Origin: Lachnospiraceae bacterium M18-1
Lineage (GTDB): Bacteria > Bacillota > Clostridia > Lachnospirales > Lachnospiraceae
NCBI GenBank assembly: GCA_000403295.2
Contig: KE159610.1
Location: 1,060,367 to 1,096,068, forward strand
Direction: 5' to 3'
Length of the DNA stretch: 35,702 nucleotides
Shown here: positions 23,317-32,302 of the stretch, piece by piece
Position numbering within the stretch: the stretch's first letter is position 1
How the letters are laid out: every line of letters begins with the position of its first letter
Program-made: the position numbers and the translations under genes
The notes under the pieces: model-generated
Seen by the model: the letters and a program-made list of their open reading frames with translations, nothing else
Told to the model about the DNA's origin: nothing
Databases searched by the model: none

Positions 23317-24141
23317 TTACTTGATTGCTTTCACCGGGCACACTTTCTTGCAGACGCCGCAGCGGATACATTCCGGGTCGTTGGGGTTCTCCACCGGATT
23401 CACCTGCATTTTACACGCATCTGCACAGGCTTTGCACGCAACACATGTTTCACGATCCACCCGGTACCGAAACACAGAGATCGGATTAAATACCGAATAC
23501 ACCGCCCCCAGCGGACAGATATACTTACAAAAAGGCCGGTAGATCATGATTGACAGAACAACAGTAACCAGCAACAGTACATTTTTCCAGACATACAGCC
23601 AGCCCAATGCCCCCCGGAGAGACGGATTCAGCAAAACCAAAGGAATCCCGCCCTCCAACGTTCCAGCCGGGCAGATCAGCTTACAGAACCAGGGCATTCC
23701 CTGCCCCAGAAAATCCACAAGGAACATGGGCAGCAATATAACAAATACGGCCAGGACCAGATATTTTAATTTTCTCAGTACCCGATCCCCCCGGAATGTC
23801 CCGATTTTTTTCGGAAATGGGATCTTATGAAGCAGATCCTGGATCAGCCCGAATGGACACAGCCAGCCGCATACAAACCTCCCGACCAGAGCGCCAACAA
23901 ACATGAAAAAACCGGCCACATAGAATGTCAGTTTAAAATTCCAGCTTCCGATCACAGCCTGCATGGCTCCAATCGGGCAGGCCCCGAGAGCCCCCGGGCA
24001 GGAATAACAATTCAGACCGGGGACACACAGACTTTTCAGTTTCCCCTTATAGATCTTCCCCTGTACAAAGCCCAGCAGATAACTGTTGGTCAGCAGCGCC
24101 CAAAGCGCCTGTATTCCATGTCTTCTCTTATCCAATTCCAA
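23317..24141 (-). CDS. 4Fe-4S membrane protein (NapH/YccM-like polyferredoxin)
   Basis: 274 aa. Conserved cysteine clusters lie between four or five membrane helices: CYSCPGALGACPIG (near 45), FVCGWLCPFGLIQDLLHKIPFPK (near 90), and two CxxxxC groups, FCKLICPAG and FCKYICPLG. A C-terminal ferredoxin-like pair follows: CVACKACADACK and CIRCGVCKKVCP. It should carry electrons across or along the membrane; the partner is unknown. The start is a TTG at 24141 overlapping the upstream CXXC gene by 14 bp, so translation is likely coupled. Confidence 0.9.
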   Translation of the reverse strand: MELDKRRHGIQALWALLTNSYLLGFVQGKIYKGKLKSLCVPGLNCYSCPGALGACPIGAMQAVIGSWNFKLTFYVAGFFMFVGALVGRFVCGWLCPFGLIQDLLHKIPFPKKIGTFRGDRVLRKLKYLVLAVFVILLPMFLVDFLGQGMPWFCKLICPAGTLEGGIPLVLLNPSLRGALGWLYVWKNVLLLVTVVLSIMIYRPFCKYICPLGAVYSVFNPISVFRYRVDRETCVACKACADACKMQVNPVENPNDPECIRCGVCKKVCPVKAIK

Positions 24142-24310
24142 TACACTCCAGACATATATTGATTGCTTTTTCCATCACTGCGGCCATCTCTCCCCGGCAG
24201 ATTCCAAATCCCATCATCGCAAGCCCGATTGCCGCGATCAAAATCCCAATCCGGGAAGAATACAGAAAGCGGCCCGTTGTGCCGCTCCGATTCGAAGATA
24301 AAAATCCCAT
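24128..24310 (-). CDS. CD1871A family CXXC motif-containing small protein
   Basis: 60 aa. One membrane helix (RIGILIAAIGLAMMGFGICRGEM) is followed by the conserved end KAINICLECIGIG with its CxxC pair. This matches the small CD1871A family found beside 4Fe-4S membrane proteins in Clostridia. GGAG lies 11 bp before the ATG. It overlaps the downstream polyferredoxin gene; the pair is probably a membrane redox module. Confidence 0.88.
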   Translation of the reverse strand: MGFLSSNRSGTTGRFLYSSRIGILIAAIGLAMMGFGICRGEMAAVMEKAINICLECIGIG

Positions 24311-24395
24311 CCTGAAATCAACTCCTTTTCATACCCTCATTCTACCAGATTGCCTTATCAATATCCAGCATAACTTCTTTCATCCGCCAAATAAA

Positions 24396-24428
24396 ATACT
24401 CACGGCCGATGAGATCTGCCGTGAGTAT
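24396..24428 (-). terminator. Terminator of the lspA-like gene
   Basis: ATACTCACGGC and GCCGTGAGTAT form a perfect 11-bp inverted repeat around 11 bases. On the minus strand it is followed by TTTTATTT. Confidence 0.75.
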
Positions 24429-24487
24429 CGCTTGCGAAACTCTTTCCGGCTGTGCGGCCGACGCTCCGGGGAGCAGCACAGTCGGAA

Positions 24488-24961
24488 CTATTTTTTTCTG
24501 CCATGAAATATCGTACACAACATAACCAGGACGCTTCCCGCAGCCAGGAAAAAGTCGCCCAGATTGAAGGTCATCTTCGTGATCTTCTCCCACTTGGTCT
24601 GAAATCCCACATAATCGATTACATACCCTCTGAGCCACCGGTCAAATGTGTTGCTCCAAGCCCCTGCCGTCATCAGCGACAGGCCGATCTTCTTAACACG
24701 GTGCTTCTTCCGCATCAGAGTGAACAGCTGGTAAATGGTCAGGAGTACCGATGCATATGCCGACGCATACTTCACGGCTTCCGGCCTCTCTTCCAGCAGG
24801 TTCATACAGAATCCACGGTTATATACCTTGCGCAGGATCACCTTGCCTTTGCAGGCCGTCCGCTCTTCCTTCCTGGTCATATACCCTTCGATAACGGACT
24901 TGGCCGTAATATCCAGAAGCGCAAAGCAGGCCGTAATACTGATCAATAACAAAATTCCCAT
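24488..24961 (-). CDS. Signal peptidase II-like protein (LspA family, atypical)
   Basis: 157 aa from the ATG at 24961, seven bases after GGGGG; the ATG at 24967 overlaps that site. It has four membrane helices. The two catalytic aspartates are in the usual places: GAWSNTFDRWLRGYVIDYVGF and FNLGDFFLAAGS. The N-terminal DITAKSVIEGYM keeps the helix-1 aspartate. The usual NxGAAFG motif is instead NRGFCMNLLEERPE. The enzyme class removes signal peptides from prolipoproteins. Because of these departures this may be a second, specialised copy. Confidence 0.85.
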   Translation of the reverse strand: MGILLLISITACFALLDITAKSVIEGYMTRKEERTACKGKVILRKVYNRGFCMNLLEERPEAVKYASAYASVLLTIYQLFTLMRKKHRVKKIGLSLMTAGAWSNTFDRWLRGYVIDYVGFQTKWEKITKMTFNLGDFFLAAGSVLVMLCTIFHGRKK

Positions 24962-25079
24962 AACCATTCCCCCTTCGATAATCTATACTCCCGAACGCGC
25001 TCTTCCTGAAGCGCATCCGTCAGAGTCCCCGCAGCACGCGCGGGGTGATACGGTCATGATTCCCAAAATACCGGATCTT

Positions 25080-25120
25080 TATACCCATGGGGTATCCCAG
25101 CATGGCAATCCGCTTTGTTA
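25080..25120 (-). repeat. Short structured repeat (family 1), copy at 25.1 kb
   Basis: On the minus strand it reads AAAGCGGATTGCCATGC, then TGGGATACCCCATGGGTAT. The hairpin ATACCC-CAT-GGGTAT takes the place of ATGCCC-TTT-GGGCAT in the 19.7-kb copy, with paired base changes. It starts at the stop codon of the zinc-ribbon gene. Confidence 0.65.
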
Positions 25121-25693
25121 TTCAGTCTTTGCTTCTTCTGCTTTCTCAGCTGCCGCTTCCGCAACTTCTTCCGCCTTCTCTGCCACTGCTTCCGCTGCTT
25201 TTTCCGCCTTCTCTGCCACCGTTTCCGCTGCTTCTTCCGCCTTCTCCGCCGCCGCTTCCACAACTTCTTCCGCCTTCTCCGCCGCCGCTTCTGCTGCTTC
25301 TCCTGCAGCTTCCGCCGCTTCCTCGACGATCTCAGGCATCTTATGTCCGCAGAACGGGCAGTATGCCATACCTTTTCCAACGGTCTTTCCGCAATCCTCG
25401 CACTGGGAATCGCCCTTTACATCAGAAATCTTCTGCAGACATTCCGCAATGCTCTCTTCTCTGCTCTGGATGGCCTCACACAGTCCTGCCGCTTCTTCGC
25501 CTACCTCTGTCCCAGACTTAAACTGATCGTAAACCGCCAGCCCAAGCTCAGCCAAGTCACTGTCGTTTTCCCTTTCCAGTGTACGGATCTGGCTTTTCAG
25601 CTTCTGGATCTCCATCGCCTCTCCCGCTTTGTTTGTCATGCTCTCAGCAGTTTCACCCAGACGTTTTCCCAAATCCTCCAAAAAATTTCTCAT
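25118..25693 (-). CDS. Zinc-ribbon protein with 11-residue Ala/Glu/Lys repeat tail
   Basis: 191 aa. Residues 1-95 form a helical coiled-coil region (FLEDLGKRLGETAESMTNKAGEAMEIQKLKSQIRTLE is its start). A zinc ribbon follows with CEDC and CPFC about 14 residues apart. From about residue 125 to the end there are five copies of an 11-residue unit based on AEKAEEVAEAA. Such 11-residue periodicity gives 11/3 amphipathic helices, as in LEA-type and lipid-surface proteins. No signal peptide; function unknown. Confidence 0.85.
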   Translation of the reverse strand: MRNFLEDLGKRLGETAESMTNKAGEAMEIQKLKSQIRTLERENDSDLAELGLAVYDQFKSGTEVGEEAAGLCEAIQSREESIAECLQKISDVKGDSQCEDCGKTVGKGMAYCPFCGHKMPEIVEEAAEAAGEAAEAAAEKAEEVVEAAAEKAEEAAETVAEKAEKAAEAVAEKAEEVAEAAAEKAEEAKTE

Positions 25694-25941
25694 ATCAACA
25701 CAGCCCCTTTCATTGGTTTATAATTTGGCATGCAACTATCAAGCCGTTCAGCTTTCACAGTTACGATTACTAGTCTTCATTATACCCCATTCTCTGGCAA
25801 CTTCAAATAGTTTCTAACTTTTTTTATACTTTCATAATATTTTTTTTACGATTCGCAGCGGCAGGCAGCATTACGGTCCGATGTTCTGAAAAATCTGCTT
25901 CTGTCATATAGTAGCATTAAAAAAGAAAGTTTGCATCGTCT

Positions 25942-27645
25942 ATGACCGATCAGGAAACATGTAAAACAGCTATTCTCTCTGATGATTACCGAGATTTTAT
26001 CGTAAATGACAATTCCTCGCTGATCTCACGGATCAATGAAGAAGATTTTTGTACCCAGACTGCAGAAACAAATTACCGCTGCATCTATGTTCCCAACGAA
26101 CAGGCAGATCCTCTCACCTCGGAAATGCTCTATTATACGGCCGTTCCTAAATGTTATACGCATATCAGCACGGACTCCTTAAACCAGGCCGGCATCCTTC
26201 CGCTCCACAGCTATCCCACCCTGCACCTCATGGGAAAGGGGGTGCTGATCGGCTTTCTGGACAGCGGGATCGACTACCAGAACCCGGTATTCCGAAATCT
26301 GGACGGCACCACAAGAATCGCCGCAATATGGGACCAGGCCATACAGGACGGGCCCCCGCCGGAGTGGTTTGCCTACGGTTCCGAATATACCGAACAAACG
26401 ATCAATGAAGCGCTGTTAAGCGATACTCCCATGAATATCGTCCCTTCCGTTGATGAATCCGGACACGGCACCTTTACCGCAAGCCTGGCCGCCGGAAGCG
26501 GAAATCCTGCGGAGAACTTTTTAGGCGCCGCCCCGGAGTCTACTCTCGCCGTCGTAAAACTAAAACAGGCTAAAAAATATCTGCGGGATTATTATTTTAT
26601 CCCGGACGGTGTCCCCTGCCATCAGGAAACTGACATTATACTGGCTCTGCGTTATCTGCATCTTCTGGCGCAGAAACTGGATCTTCCGCTTGTATACTGC
26701 TTTGCCCTCGGCACCAATGCCGGAGGGCATGTAGCCGCCCTTCCCTGTCCGATCATTCTGAACTATTATGGTTCTTCCATCAACCGGGTTCCCGTCATCG
26801 GCTGCGGCAATGAAGCAGACAAACGGCACCACTACTATTATGAGATCCCGGATATCAACACGAACCATACGGCAGAAATCCGTGTGGGCGAGGGGGTCAT
26901 CGGATTTACCATGGAGCTGTGGACGTCCATCCCCAATATCCTCTCCATCTCCCTGACCTCGCCGTCCGGTGAGAATACCTCCAAGCTTGCCATCCGGGCC
27001 AATGCCCGTACTTCCTTTCAATTTTTGCTGGAGCCGACCCGGGTGACCATTGATTACCGGATCGCGGCGGAGCTGGAAAGCTCGGAGCTGATCTTTTTCC
27101 GGTTTGCCAATCCTTCTCCCGGCATCTGGCGGCTCAACATCGAACCTGTACGGATCTTTAACGGCCAGTTCCATATCTGGCTTCCGCTCAGCGAATTTAT
27201 CAGCGGTGAGGTTTATTTTTTAAATTCCAATCCCTACTATACCGTCACCAACCCCGCAAACGGCGTGAGTACGATCAATACCGCCTTTTATGAAGGAAGC
27301 ACCAAAGCGGTGGCCTTAAGCTCCGGAAGAGGCTACAGCCGGAATGATATCATCAATCCCACCATCGCGGCTCCCGGCGTGGATGTGCTCGGCGCCCTCC
27401 CAAACGGACGCTACGCCCTGCGCACAGGCTCCAGCGCTGCTGCTGCGATCACCGCAGGCGCTGTGGCGCTGCTGCTGGAATGGATCCTGGTCAAAATGGG
27501 CAATACCTCCGTAGATTCCTATCAGGCAAAAAGCATTCTCATGATCGGTGCGCAGAGACCTCCGGGGATACCGTTCCCCAACCGGGACTGGGGATACGGC
27601 CTTTTGGACCTGTACAACGCACTCAATGAGATCCGGGATCTCTAA
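25942..27645 (+). CDS. Subtilisin-like S8 family peptidase, Csp-like
   Basis: 567 aa. All three catalytic residues are seen: Asp107 in GFLDSGIDY, His175 in DESGHGTFTAS, and Ser near 498 in RTGSSAAAAITAG. Between His and Ser is a large insertion (about 290-440) forming a jelly-roll-like domain, as in the Csp proteases of Clostridia and their Lachnospiraceae relatives. No signal peptide is present, as in cytoplasmic Csp proteins. Csp proteases act in spore germination in some Clostridia; that role is not shown here. The ribosome site is weak (AAAGAAAG), so the exact start is less certain. Confidence 0.93.
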   Translation: MTDQETCKTAILSDDYRDFIVNDNSSLISRINEEDFCTQTAETNYRCIYVPNEQADPLTSEMLYYTAVPKCYTHISTDSLNQAGILPLHSYPTLHLMGKGVLIGFLDSGIDYQNPVFRNLDGTTRIAAIWDQAIQDGPPPEWFAYGSEYTEQTINEALLSDTPMNIVPSVDESGHGTFTASLAAGSGNPAENFLGAAPESTLAVVKLKQAKKYLRDYYFIPDGVPCHQETDIILALRYLHLLAQKLDLPLVYCFALGTNAGGHVAALPCPIILNYYGSSINRVPVIGCGNEADKRHHYYYEIPDINTNHTAEIRVGEGVIGFTMELWTSIPNILSISLTSPSGENTSKLAIRANARTSFQFLLEPTRVTIDYRIAAELESSELIFFRFANPSPGIWRLNIEPVRIFNGQFHIWLPLSEFISGEVYFLNSNPYYTVTNPANGVSTINTAFYEGSTKAVALSSGRGYSRNDIINPTIAAPGVDVLGALPNGRYALRTGSSAAAAITAGAVALLLEWILVKMGNTSVDSYQAKSILMIGAQRPPGIPFPNRDWGYGLLDLYNALNEIRDL

Positions 27646-27691
27646 GAAAATCCCCCGCAGCATACGTCTCGGCGTACATCCGCACAGAAAA

Positions 27692-27741
27692 GCGGCTGCC
27701 GGGAAATGAGGCTCATATGCTTCATATTTCCCGACAGCCGC
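27692..27741. terminator. Bidirectional terminator between S8 peptidase and clpX-like genes
   Basis: GCGGCTGCCGGGAAAT and ATTTCCCGACAGCCGC form a 16-bp stem with one mismatch. T-rich tails follow on both strands (ATTTTATTTTG, TTTTCTG). Confidence 0.8.
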
Positions 27742-27787
27742 CATATTTTATTTTGATCCGATTCCTTTCGCCGTCTCTGTTCCGGCC

Positions 27788-29254
27788 TCAGACCGGCTGC
27801 CCCAAAAGCGGCACGCTCTGGCTCCTGAGCTGGATCACAGGACCGCCCGTACCTTCTATGTATTCTCTTGTGATGGTCACCTGTCCGATGCTGTCATCCT
27901 TGGGAATCTCATACATGATGTCCAGCATAAACTCTTCGATGATCGCGCGGAGCGCCCTGGCCCCGGTATCCTTTTCCATAGCCTTTTCCGCGATCGCTTC
28001 CAGCGCGCCTTCATCAAAGTCCAGGCTCACCTCGTCCAGCGCCAGCAGCTTCTGGTACTGCTTGAGGATCGCGTTTCTTGGCTCCTTTAAGATCTTGACC
28101 AGCATTTCCTTATCCAGTCCCTGCAGTGTAAAGATGATGGGAAGCCGTCCGATGAATTCTGGGATCATGCCGAATTTGCGCAGGTCTTCTACAGTCACCT
28201 TAGAAACCAGATTCTTATCCTTGTCGTATTTGTCCTTTAGTTCCGCGTTAAATCCCATGGAAGACTTCTTTGAAAGCCGTTCCTTAATGATGAGATCCAG
28301 GTCCGGAAATGCGCCGCCGCAGATAAACAGGATATTTTTCGTGTTCACCGTAGTCAGCGGGACCATGGCATTCTTACTGTTAGCGCCCACCGGCACCTCC
28401 ACCTCGCTGCCTTCTAAGAGCTTGAGCATCCCCTGCTGTACGGACTCTCCGCTCACATCCCTCTGGCTGGAATTTCTCTTTTTCGCGATCTTGTCGATCT
28501 CGTCGATGAAGATGATCCCCTGCTCCGCACGCTCCACGTCGTTGTCCGCGGCAGTCAGCAGCTTGGACACCACGCTTTCAATATCGTCCCCAATATAGCC
28601 CGCCTCCGTCAGAGAGGTGGCGTCCGTGATCGCAAGAGGCACATCCAAAAGCTTTGCAAGCGTTTTCACGAGATACGTCTTGCCGCTCCCGGTGGGTCCG
28701 ATCATCAGCATATTGGACTTCTCGATCTCAATATCATCCAATGTGCCGGAAGCGACTCTTTTATAGTGGTTATAGACCGCGACGGACATGGCCTTCTTTG
28801 CATGCTCCTGGCCGACCACATACTCGTCCAGGCGGGCCTTGATCTTGTGCGGCACCGGCATATCCTTGATGTTCAGCTTCTTCACCGGCTTTTGCTCTGC
28901 GTCCTTTTTCTTCTTGATCTTCTGCCGCTTTGGGATCGCGTTTTCCAGATCCGACAGATTCAAAAACTGGATTCCCGGTATACTGTTCATCAGCTTCGAA
29001 AAATCCACGGAACCATTGGTCATCGTGTCAAAGCTTCTCTGCATACAGCTCTGGCAGATGGTAATGTGGTTCGGCAGCTCGATCATCTTCCCGGCAGCGC
29101 TCTCCGGGCGGTGGCACATAAAGCAGACCTTCTCGTACTCATCCTCCTGCTTTTTCTCTTCCTTTTCCGAAACCGTCACTTCTTTTTTCTCTTCCGTAGG
29201 AGCAGACTCTTCCTCTTTGTCCGAATCTACTATGATAAAATCATTCCCCGACAT
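27788..29254 (-). CDS. clpX: ClpX-type AAA+ unfoldase, divergent copy
   Basis: 488 aa, about 60 longer than standard ClpX. An acidic N-terminal extension (1-42) precedes a zinc-binding domain with Cys44, Cys47, Cys67 and Cys70. A longer linker leads to the AAA+ module: Walker A GPTGSGKT at 186-193, pore-1 loop GYIG at 219-222 (usually GYVG), Walker B IIFIDEID, and arginine-finger region IPEFIGRLP. The substrate-recognition RKH loop is replaced by NSKN near 293, and the ClpP-docking loop is MGF at 333 (usually IGF). No clpP or tig lies nearby, unlike canonical clpX. It likely unfolds a different substrate set. Confidence 0.92.
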   Translation of the reverse strand: MSGNDFIIVDSDKEEESAPTEEKKEVTVSEKEEKKQEDEYEKVCFMCHRPESAAGKMIELPNHITICQSCMQRSFDTMTNGSVDFSKLMNSIPGIQFLNLSDLENAIPKRQKIKKKKDAEQKPVKKLNIKDMPVPHKIKARLDEYVVGQEHAKKAMSVAVYNHYKRVASGTLDDIEIEKSNMLMIGPTGSGKTYLVKTLAKLLDVPLAITDATSLTEAGYIGDDIESVVSKLLTAADNDVERAEQGIIFIDEIDKIAKKRNSSQRDVSGESVQQGMLKLLEGSEVEVPVGANSKNAMVPLTTVNTKNILFICGGAFPDLDLIIKERLSKKSSMGFNAELKDKYDKDKNLVSKVTVEDLRKFGMIPEFIGRLPIIFTLQGLDKEMLVKILKEPRNAILKQYQKLLALDEVSLDFDEGALEAIAEKAMEKDTGARALRAIIEEFMLDIMYEIPKDDSIGQVTITREYIEGTGGPVIQLRSQSVPLLGQPV

Positions 29255-29347
29255 CCTTCATCCTCCAGATTCATATTTCCGCAGGCAAAAACGCCAAGCG
29301 GACCGCTTTCTCTTTTCGTGTTCGGCTGCAGTTCCAACTCGATTGCC

Positions 29348-29378
29348 GTTCACACCCTGACCGGGTGCTCCCAGTAAC
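29348..29378. repeat. Core of palindromic repeat family 2, partial copy 4
   Basis: GTTCACACCC-TGACC-GGGTGCTCCCAGTAAC: a 31-bp core with a CACCC/GGGTG hairpin, one mismatch from the reverse complement of 23270-23300. It sits in the clpX-ligA gap, which holds no gene. Confidence 0.8.
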
Positions 29379-29469
29379 TCAAACCCTGCAAAATGTCAGC
29401 CCACTGTTCCATTATAGACGAAACCCGCCCCAGATTCAAATTAACTTTTTCTAAACGTGACTGACAATT

Positions 29470-31440
29470 TCAGCCCGGCATCCCGTTTTCCAGCATCCCA
29501 AGAAAGTCCTTCTCCGAGATGATAGGCACTCCCAGCTCCTTTGCCTTCTTATTCTTCGAAGAGGCCGACTGCACATCATTGTTGATCAGGTAATTGGTCT
29601 TGGAAGTGACGGAGCCTGTCACCTTGCCGCCCCTGCTCTCGATCAGTTCCTTCACCTCTCCCCGGTTCGCAAAATGTACAACGCTCCCCGTGATCACAAA
29701 ATTTACTCCGGCAAACATGGCTCCGTCCGCCGTTTCCTCCTCCTGCGGGATCGTGACCTCACCCAGCAGCTTCTGATAAAGCTCCCGGTGCTTTTTCTGG
29801 GCAAAATAATCCACATAGGTCTTTGCGATCACGCCGCCTACGCCCGGAACTTCATCCAGCTCTTCCTCGGTCGCATCCGGAATCCTGGCCGGGTCATTTC
29901 CAAACGCCCGGCAGATCACCTTGGCATTTGCCAGCCCGATATTCGAGATCCCCAGGCTATAGACCAGCCTTGGAAGCGTCGTATTCCTTGCATTTTCAAT
30001 ACTCTTCTGCAGATTCACATAGGACTTTTCACCGAAGCCTTCCAGATTCTTAATCTCTTCCTCATAACGGTCCAGATGGAATATATCCGAAAAATCTTTA
30101 ATAAATCCCTGTATGATAAACTTTTCCAGCGTAGCCTCGGACATCCCCTCGATATTCATAGCGTCCCGGCTTACGAACAGGGCAAAGGACTTCACCTGCT
30201 TTGCCTGGCAGTCCGGATTGGTGCAATATAAAGTTTTCGTTTCATTTTCCGTGGAAATGCGCGTCGCGCCGCCGCACACCGGACAGGCCGCCGGAATCTC
30301 GCACTTCCCGCTCCGGGTCAGATTCTCCGCGATCTGGGGAATGATCATATTGGCCTTGTAGACCTGGATTGAATCCCCGATCCCCAGCTCCAGTTCTTCC
30401 ATAATGCTCAGGTTGTGTACGCTGGCCCGGCTCACCGTAGTTCCCTCCAGCTCCACCGGCTCAAATACTGCCACCGGGTTGATCAGGCCGGTCCGGGAAG
30501 GACTCCATTCTATCTCCCGCAGCGTGGTCTCCCGGATCTCGTCCGCCCATTTAAACGCAAAAGAATCTCTGGGGAATTTGGCCGTTGCCCCAAGCGACTG
30601 GCCGTATGCAATATCGTCATAGACCAGCACCAGTCCGTCCGATGGGAACTCATTGCTCTCGATCCGCCCCGCGAACCACTCCACCTCTTCCTGAATCGTT
30701 TCCGCGGACACCATGCGGTGCTCTACCACCTCAAAGCCCTGGGATGCCAGCCATTCCAGCTGCCGGAACCTGGAATTTTCAAAATCTGCGCCTTCTGCCC
30801 GCACCAGAGAAAATGCGAAAAAGCGGACATTACGCCTTGCCGTCACCTCATTGCTCAGCTGCCGGACCGAACCGCTGCACAGGTTCCTGGGATTCTTATA
30901 CCGGGCCTCCACATCCTCGATCTCCTCGTTGATCCGCTCAAAGTCCCTGTATCCGATGACTGCTTCCCCGCGCAGGACCAGCTCCCCCTGAAAGGAAATA
31001 CGGAGAGGAAGATTTTTGAACACCCTGGCATTGTTTGTGATGACTTCCCCCACTTCCCCGTTTCCGCGGGTGACCGCCTTCTGAAGCTCTCCCCCCCGGT
31101 AAGTCAGTACGATCGTAAGCCCGTCCAGCTTCCAGGAGATCACCGCCTGCTGGTCTCCCAAAAATTCCTGCAGCCGTGGAACCTCCTTCGTCTTATCCAG
31201 CGAAAGCATGGGGCGCTCATGCCGCTCCTTCGGCAATTCACTGAGCACCTCATACCCCACATGGACGGTGGGGCTGGATGCAAGCGTTGTTCCCAGCTCC
31301 TGCTCCAGCCCTGAAAGTTCGTCATACAGCTTATCATATTCATAATTACTCATAATCTCCCGGTCTTCCTGCTCATAGGCACGCCGGGCACGGTTTAAAA
31401 GTTCTGTCAGCTCCTGCAGCCGCTGTCTTTTCTGCTCCAT
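29470..31440 (-). CDS. ligA: NAD-dependent DNA ligase, divergent adenylation motif
   Basis: 656 aa from the ATG at 31440, which follows CAGGAGCAGG; the ATG at 31467 has no ribosome site. The full LigA layout is present: the NAD-binding Ia region (SNYEYDKLYDEL), the adenylation domain with Lys104 in SWKLDGLTIVL, an OB fold, a four-Cys zinc finger (CPVCGG...CTNPDC), helix-hairpin-helix repeats (VPGVGGVIAKTY) and a C-terminal BRCT domain (GSVVHFANRGEVKELIESRGG). The adenylation motifs depart from the consensus (SWKLDG for EPKIDG; TRGNGEVGEVIT for TRGDGxxGEDVT). It seals nicks in DNA. It may be the sole ligase or a second one. Confidence 0.93.
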   Translation of the reverse strand: MEQKRQRLQELTELLNRARRAYEQEDREIMSNYEYDKLYDELSGLEQELGTTLASSPTVHVGYEVLSELPKERHERPMLSLDKTKEVPRLQEFLGDQQAVISWKLDGLTIVLTYRGGELQKAVTRGNGEVGEVITNNARVFKNLPLRISFQGELVLRGEAVIGYRDFERINEEIEDVEARYKNPRNLCSGSVRQLSNEVTARRNVRFFAFSLVRAEGADFENSRFRQLEWLASQGFEVVEHRMVSAETIQEEVEWFAGRIESNEFPSDGLVLVYDDIAYGQSLGATAKFPRDSFAFKWADEIRETTLREIEWSPSRTGLINPVAVFEPVELEGTTVSRASVHNLSIMEELELGIGDSIQVYKANMIIPQIAENLTRSGKCEIPAACPVCGGATRISTENETKTLYCTNPDCQAKQVKSFALFVSRDAMNIEGMSEATLEKFIIQGFIKDFSDIFHLDRYEEEIKNLEGFGEKSYVNLQKSIENARNTTLPRLVYSLGISNIGLANAKVICRAFGNDPARIPDATEEELDEVPGVGGVIAKTYVDYFAQKKHRELYQKLLGEVTIPQEEETADGAMFAGVNFVITGSVVHFANRGEVKELIESRGGKVTGSVTSKTNYLINNDVQSASSKNKKAKELGVPIISEKDFLGMLENGMPG

Positions 31441-31549
31441 AAAAATCCTGCTCCTGTTCTTTTCCATTCATTCTGCAGCTAATCTGCCCTTTCACTTCAC
31501 TCACATGCACAAGACCAGCCGGCAAACCAGTCTGGTCCGCATTTACAGT

Positions 31550-32296
31550 TCATTTCGAAGAATCCCGGATCCGCTCATACAATTCATTCAGTTCTTCGTC
31601 GCTTACTCTGCGGTACTCCCCTTCTTTCAGGTTCCCCAGCTGGATATTTAATATTCTCGTGCGCACCAGATCCTTAACCTGATATCCCAGTGCTTCGCAC
31701 ATCCTGCGGATCTGCCGGTTCAGCCCCTGGGTCAGGATGATCGAAAACGTATATTTCCCCAGCTTATTCACCTGACAGGGTCTTGTCACTGTATCCAGGA
31801 CAGGAACGCCTGCTGCCATCCGGCTCAGGAAATCCCCGGTCACCTCCCGGTCCACCGTGACCTTATATTCCTTCTCATGCCGGTTCGCGGCCCGCATGAT
31901 CTGATTGATGATATCCCCGTTGTTTGTCATCAGAAGCAATCCCCGGGAATCCTTATCCAGCCGTCCGATATACGTGATCCGCACCGGATAATCCAGATAG
32001 CGGATGATGCTGTTTCGCTCCCTGCGCTCCTCGGTGCAGACAATCCCAACCGGCTTGTTCACCGCCAGCAGGACCATCTCCTCCTGCCGGGCAACCGCTT
32101 TTTTTCCGACGCACACTCTCTGCCCCGGATAGACCTTCATCCCGGTCTCTCCCGCCCGGCCGTCCACCGTCACCCGGCCGGACGCGATCAGGCGGTCCGC
32201 TTCCCGCCTGGAGCACACGCCTGCCTCGCTGAGATATTTGTTCAGCCGGACAGGCCCCTGTTTCTGCTGAAATTCCTTTTGAATCTGATTTCCCAT
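31550..32296 (-). CDS. rluF: 23S rRNA pseudouridine synthase, RluF/RluB type
   Basis: 248 aa. An S4 RNA-binding domain (VRLNKYLSEAGVCSRREADRLIASGRVTVDG, residues 16-75) precedes the RsuA-type catalytic domain with catalytic Asp in GRLDKDSRGLLLMTNNGD. LTQGLNRQIRRMCEALGY is also conserved. Spacing and NNGDI favour RluF over RluB. It converts one or two uridines of 23S rRNA to pseudouridine. The ATG follows GGGGAGTGA, where the TGA ends the DHHW gene (6-bp gap), so the two are cotranscribed. Confidence 0.9.
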   Translation of the reverse strand: MGNQIQKEFQQKQGPVRLNKYLSEAGVCSRREADRLIASGRVTVDGRAGETGMKVYPGQRVCVGKKAVARQEEMVLLAVNKPVGIVCTEERRERNSIIRYLDYPVRITYIGRLDKDSRGLLLMTNNGDIINQIMRAANRHEKEYKVTVDREVTGDFLSRMAAGVPVLDTVTRPCQVNKLGKYTFSIILTQGLNRQIRRMCEALGYQVKDLVRTRILNIQLGNLKEGEYRRVSDEELNELYERIRDSSK

Positions 32297-32302
32297 CTTC
32301 TC

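Noticed and set aside
25942..27645. Secreted lantibiotic-processing protease
   Set aside because: No signal peptide and no lantibiotic genes nearby; the large insertion fits Csp-like proteases.
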